Positions 34,641-42,967 of a stretch of 64,000 nt of DNA are shown piece after piece. The stretch covers positions 289,990-353,989 of the forward strand of contig CAJTRZ010000001.1 in the NCBI GenBank assembly GCA_910578975.1. Reading direction: 5' to 3'. Made by a program: the position numbers and the translations under genes. The DNA is from an uncultured Eubacterium sp. Lineage in GTDB: Bacteria > Bacillota > Clostridia > Lachnospirales > Lachnospiraceae. The notes beneath the pieces are model-generated. The model saw only the letters and a program-made list of their open reading frames with translations, was not told the origin of the DNA and did no database searches. The first letter of the stretch is position 1, and the number at the start of each line of letters is the position of its first letter.

Positions 34641-36425
34641 TTATTTAAAGTATTTAGAAATCACATTCCAAATACTGTCCTTCTCCTGACCAAGCGCCCA
34701 ATATGCGACGCCTCCCATATTATACTTATTCATCAGCTCTAATCTTGCTTTCACAGAGGTTTCATCTTCCAACCAGATAGAATAAGTTGATTTTCCTTTA
34801 GAATACGTAACAAAATTCTGCCCTGTCGTCTTATCAAAAGCTGGTTTCACTCCTGCTTCCTTATAGGCTTGTTCTGCTGTATCCATATTGACTGCCTCAC
34901 TTGTCAGATAATAGTTACCATTTACAGCATCTTGTACAAGTGTACCTGTTCCGTCACCATCCTCCTGTGGTGTCTCTTTCCAGACTCTAGTGTAGAATGG
35001 CATTCCATTAATAATTCTTGATGCATCCTTCGCCTCTTTTATTGTATCTTGGATAGATTTTTCTGCATATGTCATGGATGAAACAGAACCTGCCTCTTCA
35101 CTGCCGGAAGTATGCTCGTCATAATTCATAATCACAATATAGTCTGCTAATTTCAACTGTTGCTCTCTATCAAAATATTCGCTCCACTCAGATGGTGCAT
35201 AATTATCAATTGAAAGTATTGTGCCTGTCTTTCTGCACTCTATAGAAAGTTCCCGCAAAAACTGCATATAATCATCAGCAATATCTTTTGATATATATTC
35301 AAAATCAATATTAATTCCATCTAAATCATAACTGTCTACATAATACATAATATTTCTTACGAATCTTTGTCGCAGCTCTGTGGAGGTAAGAACAGTCTTT
35401 GTTAACTTCTTATCTGTAAAATCATTAACCAATGCCCATACCTGAATATTCTTCTTATGCGCTTTCTCTACATAATTCAAATCCGCCAATGTCGATAAAT
35501 TCCCTCTCTTATCCATCAATGAAAACCATGTTGGAGAAATAACATTTATTCCCTTTGTATTTTTTAATAAATCATCCAGATTATTATTTGCATTCTGGTT
35601 ATAAACTTGGTTCCATGCTAAACTTACTTTTTTATCCAGCGTAACATGGGTATATTCCGCATCATCATTTTTATATTCTGCTTTTTTTGTTTTCTCGTCT
35701 ACCAGTTCTTTTACTGGAATGTATCCAATCAAGCCACTGTCTGTTTTTACCTTATTCCAGTTTTTACCTCTTTCAATTAAAGTAACCTCTGTGTCTTCTG
35801 GAATCTCCTTAACGATAAGATTCTGATAATCTCCTTTGGTCCTCATCTCTATATCACTGTCTGTCTTAAATACTGTTTTCTCTCCATTTTTATATTTCAG
35901 ATTAAGAATTGTTGGTGCTTTTTCATTTCCCTTTGTAACTGTATATTTTATATCGATATACTTTTCAATAAATTTAATGTTTACATAACACTTTCCATTC
36001 TCTGTCAGAAAAACTGTATATCCTACATTTTCATCTGTATCTGAATGTATAACTGTCTCTCCCTCTCCTACAGTGTACACAGTTTTTGCATCTGTGAATA
36101 GCAGTTTCTTTTCTTTTTTATCCCAATAAAATCTCTTGTCCACATTTTCTTTAATTGTGTTTATATTTATGTATGCATCAACATCCTTCATAATTGCATA
36201 ATTTTTACTATATTCGTTTTCCAATGCTACTGCAATTACCTGACTTCCTACAGAAGTCTTATATTCAATATCATTTCCTGATTTATCTTCATATGTCAGT
36301 CCCATATACCATTTTAAATCAACTTTTCCATCGTTTGTTTTCATAAATAAATTACAGCCACTTGTAAATACTATTGTAAAAGTCATCACTGTCATCAGTA
36401 ATATTCTTTTTATATTTCTCTTCAT
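34641..36425 (-). CDS. Lipoprotein glycoside hydrolase family 18 with an SH3-like domain
   Basis: This 594-residue exported lipoprotein (lipobox FTSGC, Cys24) has an N-terminal stalk region (about 35-160) and an SH3b-like domain (about 188-242, TEVTLIERGKNWNKVKTDSG). A GH18 barrel follows (about 262-594) with the active-site strand DGINIDFE, giving D369, D374 and E376 as acid/base. It resembles YaaH/YdhD-type enzymes that cut N-acetylglucosamine linkages, so peptidoglycan is the likely substrate rather than chitin. It precedes tadA on the same strand. Its long upstream region carries palindromic repeats. Confidence 0.87.
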   Translation of the reverse strand: MKRNIKRILLMTVMTFTIVFTSGCNLFMKTNDGKVDLKWYMGLTYEDKSGNDIEYKTSVGSQVIAVALENEYSKNYAIMKDVDAYININTIKENVDKRFYWDKKEKKLLFTDAKTVYTVGEGETVIHSDTDENVGYTVFLTENGKCYVNIKFIEKYIDIKYTVTKGNEKAPTILNLKYKNGEKTVFKTDSDIEMRTKGDYQNLIVKEIPEDTEVTLIERGKNWNKVKTDSGLIGYIPVKELVDEKTKKAEYKNDDAEYTHVTLDKKVSLAWNQVYNQNANNNLDDLLKNTKGINVISPTWFSLMDKRGNLSTLADLNYVEKAHKKNIQVWALVNDFTDKKLTKTVLTSTELRQRFVRNIMYYVDSYDLDGINIDFEYISKDIADDYMQFLRELSIECRKTGTILSIDNYAPSEWSEYFDREQQLKLADYIVIMNYDEHTSGSEEAGSVSSMTYAEKSIQDTIKEAKDASRIINGMPFYTRVWKETPQEDGDGTGTLVQDAVNGNYYLTSEAVNMDTAEQAYKEAGVKPAFDKTTGQNFVTYSKGKSTYSIWLEDETSVKARLELMNKYNMGGVAYWALGQEKDSIWNVISKYFK

Positions 36426-36477
36426 AAGAGCTTCCTCCTTTTGTTTTTCGCACTAATTGCTATCATAACACATATGA

Positions 36478-36619
36478 TAGCCTATGGGAAGAAAATCAAA
36501 GAAGTATCCAAGATTTTCATAACTATTCAGCCATCAGCTCGAAAATCCTATGGATTTCCTTCGCTGTTGTTTATATCGCATGGCTGAATAGTTACAAATT
36601 TTCTCCACACATAGGCTGT
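36478..36619. repeat. About 140-bp imperfect palindrome
   Basis: Outer arms AGCCTATGGGAAGAAAAT and ATTTTCTCCACACATAGGCT enclose the perfect inner arms AACTATTCAGCCAT (36521-36534) and ATGGCTGAATAGTT (36580-36593). The apical hairpin is GAAAATCC/GGATTTCC. Its reverse complement shares TTCAGCCATGCGATAT and TCGAGCTG with the repeats at 36850-37134, so they belong to one family. Confidence 0.75.
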
Positions 36620-36849
36620 TTACTTTTACATAGCACAAAAGCAAACATTCTAGGGGAAACTCAACTAATAATATTGTCAAGTTATGCCTTCGTGATATAT
36701 ATTTCCCCGATATGTTTATAGATTTTTAAATTATATCATATTGTATGAATTTTTCAATATATTTCTTAAGTGATTTTAAAGTTTTTTAATATTTTTAAAA
36801 AATTGTAATAATTTGTACACTTTTTCCGTATATATATTATACTGTATCA

Positions 36850-37134
36850 ACAGTTCAGCCATGCGATATCAAAATAAAATGGGCAAAAACTGTTTACAGG
36901 ATTTTGTGCATTTTATTTTGATATCATTTGGTGAGCCAAATCAGCGAGAAGTAACGAAGTGAATTCGAGCTGTTGGCTGAACTGTTATGTGGATATCATA
37001 CAGTGAGCCAAATCAGCGAGAAGTAACGAAGTGGATTCGAGCTGTCGGCTGAACTGTTATTTTGATATCATACAGTGAGCCAAATCAGCGAGAAGTAACG
37101 AAGTGGATTCGAGCTGTCGGCTGAACTGTTATAT
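36850..37134. repeat. Palindromic repeat followed by 72-bp tandem units upstream of mecA
   Basis: GATATCAAAATAAAATG (36865-36881) pairs with CATTTTATTTTGATATC, and AACAGTTCAGCCA pairs with TGGCTGAACTGTT. The right half (GATATCAT, AGTGAGCCAAATCAGCGAGA, TTCGAGCTG, GGCTGAACTGTTAT) recurs with a 72-base period at 36920, 36992 and 37064. Each unit has a few substitutions. The rest of this 786-base gap (36620-36849) is A+T-rich and shows nothing I can name. Confidence 0.88.
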
Positions 37135-37151
37135 ATTACTAGTCGAAAAAC

Positions 37152-37180
37152 TTTACACTTCTGATTTTATTGGATATACT
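37152..37180 (+). promoter_or_regulatory. Promoter of mecA
   Basis: TTTACA (37152-37157) and TATACT (37175-37180) are 17 bases apart, just after the last 72-bp repeat unit and about 32 bases before the start codon. Confidence 0.7.
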
Positions 37181-37211
37181 ATTAGAAGGAACATGATGTG
37201 AGGTGATTTTT

Positions 37212-37934
37212 ATGAAAATTGAAAAAATTAGTGAAAATCAGATTCGCTGTACTTTAACAAAGGAAGATCTCGCAGACCGAAATATAAAAATCAGCGAGTT
37301 GGCCTATGGCACTGGAAAGACAAGAGAACTTTTTCAGGATATGATGCAGCAGGCTAATGATGATTTTGGTTTCGAAGTGAACGATATTCCTTTGATGGTG
37401 GAAGCTATCCCTGTTTCTCCCGAAAGTATTATCTTAGTGATTACCAAAGTAGATGATCCCGAGGAAACGGAAGAACATCTTTCTAAATTTTTCTCTAAAG
37501 AGCTGAAAGATAAATTTAAAGACAGTATTCTTTCGCATTTAGATGATATGGAAATTGATTTAAATGATATAGAGCAGATTGGTGAACATCTGCAAAGTAA
37601 CAATAATTCATCTACTGAAAACACAAGCGATGATGATTCATTATTATATAGTATATATTCTTTTGAAACATTAAGCGATATTATTTCCGTTGCCGGAATG
37701 ATTGCTCCTTCATATAATGGTGATAGTTCAGTTTACAAGTCACCATTTAATAACAGATACTATTTATCGTTATGTATGGAGTCATCAGAAGAGAAAACAT
37801 TAAACAAAATATGTAGCATTCTTACAGAAAACGGCCATCGTGAAACACCGACATATGTAAAAGAATTATTCTATATGGAACACTACGATGAAATAATTGC
37901 TGATAAAGCAATAGAAAAATTAGCACAAATATAA
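37212..37934 (+). CDS. mecA: MecA-family adaptor protein for Clp protease
   Basis: MecA-type adaptors deliver substrates to ClpC-ClpP. The 240-residue protein has an N-terminal substrate-binding part (MKIEKISENQIRCTLTKEDL, NIKISELAYGTGKTRELFQDMM) and an acidic Asn/Ser linker near 135-145. A C-terminal ClpC-binding domain follows (YSFETLSDIISVAG, NRYYLSLCMES, ILTENGHRE). The start is the ATG at 37212 with AGGTG six bases upstream. The in-frame GTG at 37203 overlaps that site. It is monocistronic with its own promoter and terminator. Confidence 0.92.
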   Translation: MKIEKISENQIRCTLTKEDLADRNIKISELAYGTGKTRELFQDMMQQANDDFGFEVNDIPLMVEAIPVSPESIILVITKVDDPEETEEHLSKFFSKELKDKFKDSILSHLDDMEIDLNDIEQIGEHLQSNNNSSTENTSDDDSLLYSIYSFETLSDIISVAGMIAPSYNGDSSVYKSPFNNRYYLSLCMESSEEKTLNKICSILTENGHRETPTYVKELFYMEHYDEIIADKAIEKLAQI

Positions 37935-37939
37935 AAAAC

Positions 37940-37987
37940 AGATACATTTCTCGCAGCTTTTTTAATTGCTATGAAATGTATCTTTTT
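37940..37987. terminator. Bidirectional terminator between mecA and the rRNA methyltransferase gene
   Basis: AGATACATTT and AAATGTATCT form a ten-base-pair stem, followed by TTTTTT on the plus strand and T-rich sequence on the minus strand. Confidence 0.8.
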
Positions 37988-37996
37988 TATTTTGCT

Positions 37997-38767
37997 CTAT
38001 TTCCATTTCGCCTCATACATTAATATTGCGGTTGCTACTGCTGCATTCAGTGATTCCACTTTTCCTTCCATCGGAATTCGGATTAACTTATCTGCCCTAT
38101 CAGATACCTCTTTGCTCAATCCTCTTGCCTCATTACCAATCAACAGTGCAATATCTTTTTCAAAAACTCCCTTATTATAATCTTTTCCCTGCAAATGCGC
38201 CGCATATGTGGTTACACCAGCCTCTCTTATTGTATCTATAGCAGTTGGCAAATCATCTACCACCGTAAACGGCACTCGGAATATAGAACCCATCGTAGAG
38301 CGAATCACCTTCGGGTTATAAATATCTGCACAATCACTGCTCATAATCACTCCAGAGATTCCAGCACCTTCCCCAGTTCTCAAAATGGTTCCAAGATTTC
38401 CCGGATCCTGCAGCCTGTCAAGTACAACAATACAGCTTTTTTCTTTATTTCTACAATTCAAAATGTCGGTCAAAGAATATTCACTCTGAGTAACTACAGC
38501 CATCACTCCTTGTGGTGTCACTGTGTCGGAAATCTTTTTAAAGACACTATCGCTCACTGTCTGAAAACAAACATCCTGTAATTTTTCTTCGTTTTCTCTT
38601 AAAAAACTTTCTGATACGTAAACTGCCTTCAAATTTTCTTTAGGAACTTCTGAAAACATTTTAATACCTTCAACTACAAACTGTTTCTTCTGTTTTCTGA
38701 CCTTCGCCTTTTCTTTTAATTGTATAATATTCTTAATCTGCTCATTTGATATTGATGTAATAACCAT
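37997..38767 (-). CDS. SpoU/TrmH-family RNA 2'-O-methyltransferase
   Basis: The 256-residue SPOUT-class enzyme has an N-terminal substrate-binding domain (KKQFVVEGIKMFSEV) and the knotted catalytic domain with motifs VLDRLQDPGNLGTILRTGEGAG, IGNEARGLS and IPMEGKVESLNAAVATAILMYE. It should methylate a ribose in rRNA or tRNA using S-adenosylmethionine. The exact target cannot be read from sequence. It follows dnaE by 17 bases and is probably co-transcribed. Confidence 0.92.
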   Translation of the reverse strand: MVITSISNEQIKNIIQLKEKAKVRKQKKQFVVEGIKMFSEVPKENLKAVYVSESFLRENEEKLQDVCFQTVSDSVFKKISDTVTPQGVMAVVTQSEYSLTDILNCRNKEKSCIVVLDRLQDPGNLGTILRTGEGAGISGVIMSSDCADIYNPKVIRSTMGSIFRVPFTVVDDLPTAIDTIREAGVTTYAAHLQGKDYNKGVFEKDIALLIGNEARGLSKEVSDRADKLIRIPMEGKVESLNAAVATAILMYEAKWK

Positions 38768-38784
38768 ACTTTTTTCACAATCTC

Positions 38785-41700
38785 CTACGCTCTAACCTTA
38801 ACAAATTCTTGTCCATATTTATTCTTCAAAAGTTCAAGTAATTCATTTGTTATATTTACCGAATACTGAGCCGGCATCATTTTTCTCTGACGCTCTTTTG
38901 CCAGCGCCACAATCACCTTATCATTTCCCCTGTTTTGTGACAATATATCAATAAACTCCTGATTCTTTTTTAAGTAATCGTCTTTATCTGCAAAGGCTAT
39001 CCATAATTCTGAAGGTACATCGCTAAACTCACGTATCTTGTTTGCAATAACCTTTCCTGCGGCATTTTCCTCAATATTTGCCTCTCCATCAATAAAGATT
39101 TTTTTACCTTCTGCTATCAAATGCCTGTTGCTGTCATACTGTCTCGGGAACACAATGACTTCAATTGTTCCCACCAAATCTTCCAGTGTAATGAAAGCCA
39201 TCTGAGAGCCAGTCTTTGTAAACTTTCTAGTCACCGTACTCACTATACCGCCAACTGTTACATGGGTTTTATCCTCAACCTTTGATTCCTCCCCCTCTTC
39301 TGGAGCTGCAAAATCGAGTGTCATATTCGTTATCACTCTGCGCCACTTTTCCTCCTGATCCTGCAGTGGATGTCCACTGGCGTAAATACCAATTACTTCT
39401 TTTTCAAATTCCAGTTTCTGATCTATATCATACTCTCCCACATCCGGCATTTGTACTTTATAAGTCTCCTTTGCCTCTTCATCCGCAAAATCAAATAAAG
39501 TAACCTGACCTGCCATAGCATCTTTCTTCTCCTGATTTACACCATCTATAATCTGGACATAGACCATCATCATCTGTTTTCTGGTAGCCCCTAAAGAATC
39601 AAACGCTCCTGCTTTAATAAAATTTTCTATTGCCCTCTTATTCACACCAAGCCCCGCTGTTCTGGTAATAAAATCGTCTAAATCCTTATATTTGCCATGA
39701 GCCTCCCGCTCTGCAACAATATTATCAATAATCGCCTTCCCTACATTCTTAATAGCGGTCAATCCATAACGGATGCAATTCTCTCCTGCTGAAAATCCAC
39801 TTTCCCCTTCATTAATGTCCGGCGGTAATATCTCAATTCCCATAGAGCGACATGAGTAAACATACTCTGCCACTTTTGCTGTCCAGTCCATAACAGATGT
39901 AAGCATCGCAGCCATAAACTCTGCTGTATAATAATACTTTAAATATGCTGTCTGGTAAGCCACAACTGCATACGCCGCCGCATGGGATTTATTAAATGCA
40001 TACTTTGCGAAATCTGTCATCTCATCATAAATTTTATTGGCAATTTCTTCACTAATACCGTTATTTACGCAACCTTTTACTCCCTCTGCCACATCGCCAT
40101 ATACAAACTTCTGACGTTCTTTTGCCATAACATCTGCTTTTTTCTTTGACATCGCACGGCGAAGCAAATCACTTCGTCCAAGCGTATAGCCTGCCAAATC
40201 ACGTACAATCTGCATAACCTGTTCCTGATAAACGATACAACCGTAAGTCGGCTCTAAAATATGCTCCAACTGTGGACAGTCATAGGTTACACTGTCAATA
40301 TTATTTTTTCCCTCTATATATTTCGGTATAAAATCCATAGGTCCTGGTCTATATAATGAAATGCCTGCAATAATATCTTCCAGACTCTGTGGCTTTAACT
40401 CTTTCATAAAGTTTTTCATTCCACCACTTTCCAACTGAAAAATACCTTCTGTATTACCTGTTCCTATATAGTCTAATACCTTTTTATCTGAATAATTAAT
40501 TTTATTTAAATCTAAATCTATTCCTCTGTTTTTCTTAATATATCTCTGGGTATTCTGAATAACTGTCAGATTTCGAAGTCCCAGAAAATCCATTTTCAAA
40601 AGTCCTAGTTCTTCTAATGTAGTCATAATATACTGTGTGGTAATAGAACCGTCCGCTGCCCTTGACAACGGCACATATTCATCTACTGGTTTTCCACAGA
40701 TAACCACACCCGCTGCATGCATCGAAGCATGACGTGGCAGTCCCTCCAGCCTCATGGACATATCTATCAAATACTTCACTTCCGAATCTGAATCATATAA
40801 CGCTTTCAATTCTCTGTTTTGCTTCAGCGCCAGTTCCAATGTCATATGCAGATCATTTGGAATCATTTTGGCAATACTGTCACACTGCGCATATGGCATG
40901 TCCAACACACGCCCCACATCTCGTATAACCCCCTTCGCTTTCAGCGTACCAAAAGTAACAATCTGTGCCACATGATCTTTACCATATTTCCTGCCAACAT
41001 AATCAATTACATCCTGACGTCTCTCAATACAGAAGTCTACGTCAATATCAGGCATAGAAACACGCTCCGGATTTAGAAAACGCTCAAACAGCAGATTATA
41101 TCTCATTGGTTCAATATCTGTAATCTCAAGACAATAAGAAACAAGACTTCCCGCTGCAGAACCTCGTCCCGGTCCTACTGCAATGCCATTCGACTTTGCA
41201 TAATGAATAAAATCCCATACAATCAGAAAATATTCAATATATCCCATATTCTTAATCGTACTTAATTCGTAATCAAGTCTTTCCTGTAACTCTTCTTTTG
41301 TAAGTTTACAGTGCTCATCTGCTTTTCCCTGAAAAATCGGATATCTTTTATGTAAACCATTTTCACATAATTCTTTTAAATATGTCCATGGCGTATAACC
41401 TTCCGGCACTTCAAAATTAGGCAGTTTTGTTACACCAAACTCAAAAGTCACATTACAGCGTTCTGCAATCTTATGAGTATTTTCAAGTGCCTGAGGTGCA
41501 TACGGAAATAATGATGCCATTTCTGCTTCAGATTTCAAATAAAACTGTCCGCCCTCATAACGCATTCTATCCTCATCTGCTTTCTTTTTGCCAGTCTGTA
41601 TACATAAAAGTATATCATGAGCTTCCATATCATCTGCATAAGTATAATGCACGTCATTTGTACACACTAAATCAAGCCCCAGTTCTTCACTGAGCCTCAT

Positions 41701-42270
41701 TAATGACTGATTTACTGTTCTCTGTTCAGGTATTCCATGATCCTGAAGTTCCAAAAAATAATTATCTTTTCCATAAATATCAATATGTCGCATAGCTGCC
41801 GCTTTCGCTTCTTCGTACTCACCTCTTGAGAGAAATTTTTGTACCTCGCCTGCCAGACATGCACTAAGACATATAATGCCTTCAGAAAATTGTTTCAGAA
41901 CTTCATAATCTACTCTAGGCTTATAATAAAAACCTTCAACAAATCCCTTTGACACAATTCGGCAAAGGTTTTCATAACCTGTATTATTTTCTGCAAGTAA
42001 AATAAGGTGATAATATCTATCATCACCTGCATTGACTTCTTTATCAAAACGAGAACCCGGAGCCACATATACCTCACAACCTATAATTGGCTTTATATCA
42101 TTCGCCAATGCCGCACGGTAAAAGTCAATTGCGCCATACATAACACCATGGTCTGTTATGGCAAGACTGTCCATTCCCAGCTCTTTCGCTCTCTTTGTTA
42201 TTTCTTTAATTTTACTGGATCCGTCCAACAGACTGTACTCTGTATGAACATGTAAATGTGTAAACGCCAT
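38785..42270 (-). CDS. dnaE: DNA polymerase III alpha subunit, DnaE type
   Basis: This 1161-residue replicative polymerase of the DnaE class begins with a PHP domain (FTHLHVHTEYSLLDGSSKI, LAITDHGVMYGA). The C-family palm has its catalytic aspartates in MPDIDVDFCIERR. A helix-hairpin-helix region (AIKNVGKAIIDNI) and a C-terminal OB-fold (HVTVGGIVSTVTRKF, IEVIVFPRQY) follow. In Firmicutes DnaE usually works beside PolC. The start has AGGAGG and a promoter at 42292-42320. Confidence 0.96.
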   Translation of the reverse strand: MAFTHLHVHTEYSLLDGSSKIKEITKRAKELGMDSLAITDHGVMYGAIDFYRAALANDIKPIIGCEVYVAPGSRFDKEVNAGDDRYYHLILLAENNTGYENLCRIVSKGFVEGFYYKPRVDYEVLKQFSEGIICLSACLAGEVQKFLSRGEYEEAKAAAMRHIDIYGKDNYFLELQDHGIPEQRTVNQSLMRLSEELGLDLVCTNDVHYTYADDMEAHDILLCIQTGKKKADEDRMRYEGGQFYLKSEAEMASLFPYAPQALENTHKIAERCNVTFEFGVTKLPNFEVPEGYTPWTYLKELCENGLHKRYPIFQGKADEHCKLTKEELQERLDYELSTIKNMGYIEYFLIVWDFIHYAKSNGIAVGPGRGSAAGSLVSYCLEITDIEPMRYNLLFERFLNPERVSMPDIDVDFCIERRQDVIDYVGRKYGKDHVAQIVTFGTLKAKGVIRDVGRVLDMPYAQCDSIAKMIPNDLHMTLELALKQNRELKALYDSDSEVKYLIDMSMRLEGLPRHASMHAAGVVICGKPVDEYVPLSRAADGSITTQYIMTTLEELGLLKMDFLGLRNLTVIQNTQRYIKKNRGIDLDLNKINYSDKKVLDYIGTGNTEGIFQLESGGMKNFMKELKPQSLEDIIAGISLYRPGPMDFIPKYIEGKNNIDSVTYDCPQLEHILEPTYGCIVYQEQVMQIVRDLAGYTLGRSDLLRRAMSKKKADVMAKERQKFVYGDVAEGVKGCVNNGISEEIANKIYDEMTDFAKYAFNKSHAAAYAVVAYQTAYLKYYYTAEFMAAMLTSVMDWTAKVAEYVYSCRSMGIEILPPDINEGESGFSAGENCIRYGLTAIKNVGKAIIDNIVAEREAHGKYKDLDDFITRTAGLGVNKRAIENFIKAGAFDSLGATRKQMMMVYVQIIDGVNQEKKDAMAGQVTLFDFADEEAKETYKVQMPDVGEYDIDQKLEFEKEVIGIYASGHPLQDQEEKWRRVITNMTLDFAAPEEGEESKVEDKTHVTVGGIVSTVTRKFTKTGSQMAFITLEDLVGTIEVIVFPRQYDSNRHLIAEGKKIFIDGEANIEENAAGKVIANKIREFSDVPSELWIAFADKDDYLKKNQEFIDILSQNRGNDKVIVALAKERQRKMMPAQYSVNITNELLELLKNKYGQEFVKVRA

Positions 42271-42291
42271 ATAATGCCTCCTAATGTTTCA

Positions 42292-42320
42292 AGTATATCA
42301 TATTTCGCGATTTATGTCGT
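42292..42320 (-). promoter_or_regulatory. Promoter of dnaE
   Basis: Minus-strand ACGACA (42320-42315) and TATACT (42297-42292) are 17 bases apart. The -35 box ends 13 bases from the large palindromic element. Confidence 0.5.
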
Positions 42321-42333
42321 TTTCTTTTTCTAA

Positions 42334-42640
42334 ATTTCGGTTTGTCGAGAAGTGACTTTCCTGCTGAAAGCGAATACAGAGGGAATACATTCACCTCATT
42401 ACTTGAACATTTATTAAAAAGAAAACATAGAATTAATATCTCAAGTACCGACTTCATCTTCGAAAAAATCTTGATGATTTTTTCTCAGGTAAGTCTTAAG
42501 ATTTGATTTTGAAAATCAAATCTTAACTTGATATTAATTCTATGTTTTCTTTTATAAATGTAATCAAGTAATTCAAGTTCCTGTATTCCCTCTGTATTCT
42601 CTCCCAGCAGTGAAATGTTACTCTCTCTACAAAACAGAAT
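42334..42640. repeat. Large palindromic element, family A, copy 1
   Basis: This near-palindrome of about 307 bp has left arm GTGACTTTCCTGCTGAAA, GAATACAGAGGGAATACA and AGAAAACATAGAATTAATAT. Their complements lie in mirror order on the right. Inside are two adjacent hairpins: 42450-42495 (GACTT...AAGTC with inner stem GAAAAAATC/GATTTTTTC) and 42496-42526 (TTAAGATTTGATTTT and its complement). The block 42352-42626 matches 63525-63799 with four mismatches by eye and no gaps. There is no open reading frame inside. Confidence 0.92.
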
Positions 42641-42678
42641 TTCGACTTAAAAAGTAGTGGGTTTGCTACTATATGTAT

Positions 42679-42967
42679 AAATCTACGATTTGTAGTGGTG
42701 GGAAGAGATATAAAAGGAATATACGTAGGAAACATTGAATTTCATAAACTAATTTGTATATAAAAAAGAAGTAGGTAATTAAAACTAAAATTTGATTTCC
42801 AAATCAAATTTTAAGGATTCACGGAGGAGAATTCATATAAAGAATTCTCCGTAGTTGTATCCGGTGTTTTAAATTATTTACTTCTTTTTGATATTTACAA
42901 ATGTTTATGAAATTCAGTTTCCAAATGTATCCTTTTATACTCGGACCACCTCGACAAACCAAAATTT
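42679..42967. repeat. Large palindromic element, diverged family member B
   Basis: This near-palindrome of about 289 bp has arms that include GAATTTCATAAAC, AAAAAGAAGTA and TATAAAAGGA with their complements. Inside are hairpins 42787-42812 (AAAATTTGATTT/AAATCAAATTTT) and 42815-42862 (GGAT-CGGAG...CTCCG-ATCC). Its reverse complement has the same hairpin order as family A. Its right end touches the stop codon of the lipoprotein gene and mirrors the left end of copy A1 (AAATTTCGGTTTGTCGAG against CTCGACAAACCAAAATTT). Confidence 0.85.

Noticed and set aside
36920..37134. CRISPR array or origin iterons
   Set aside because: The 72-bp units are contiguous without spacers, and no replication initiator gene is nearby.
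42334..42967. Degenerate insertion sequence with transposase
   Set aside because: No reading frame of useful length or transposase motif lies between the inverted arms.
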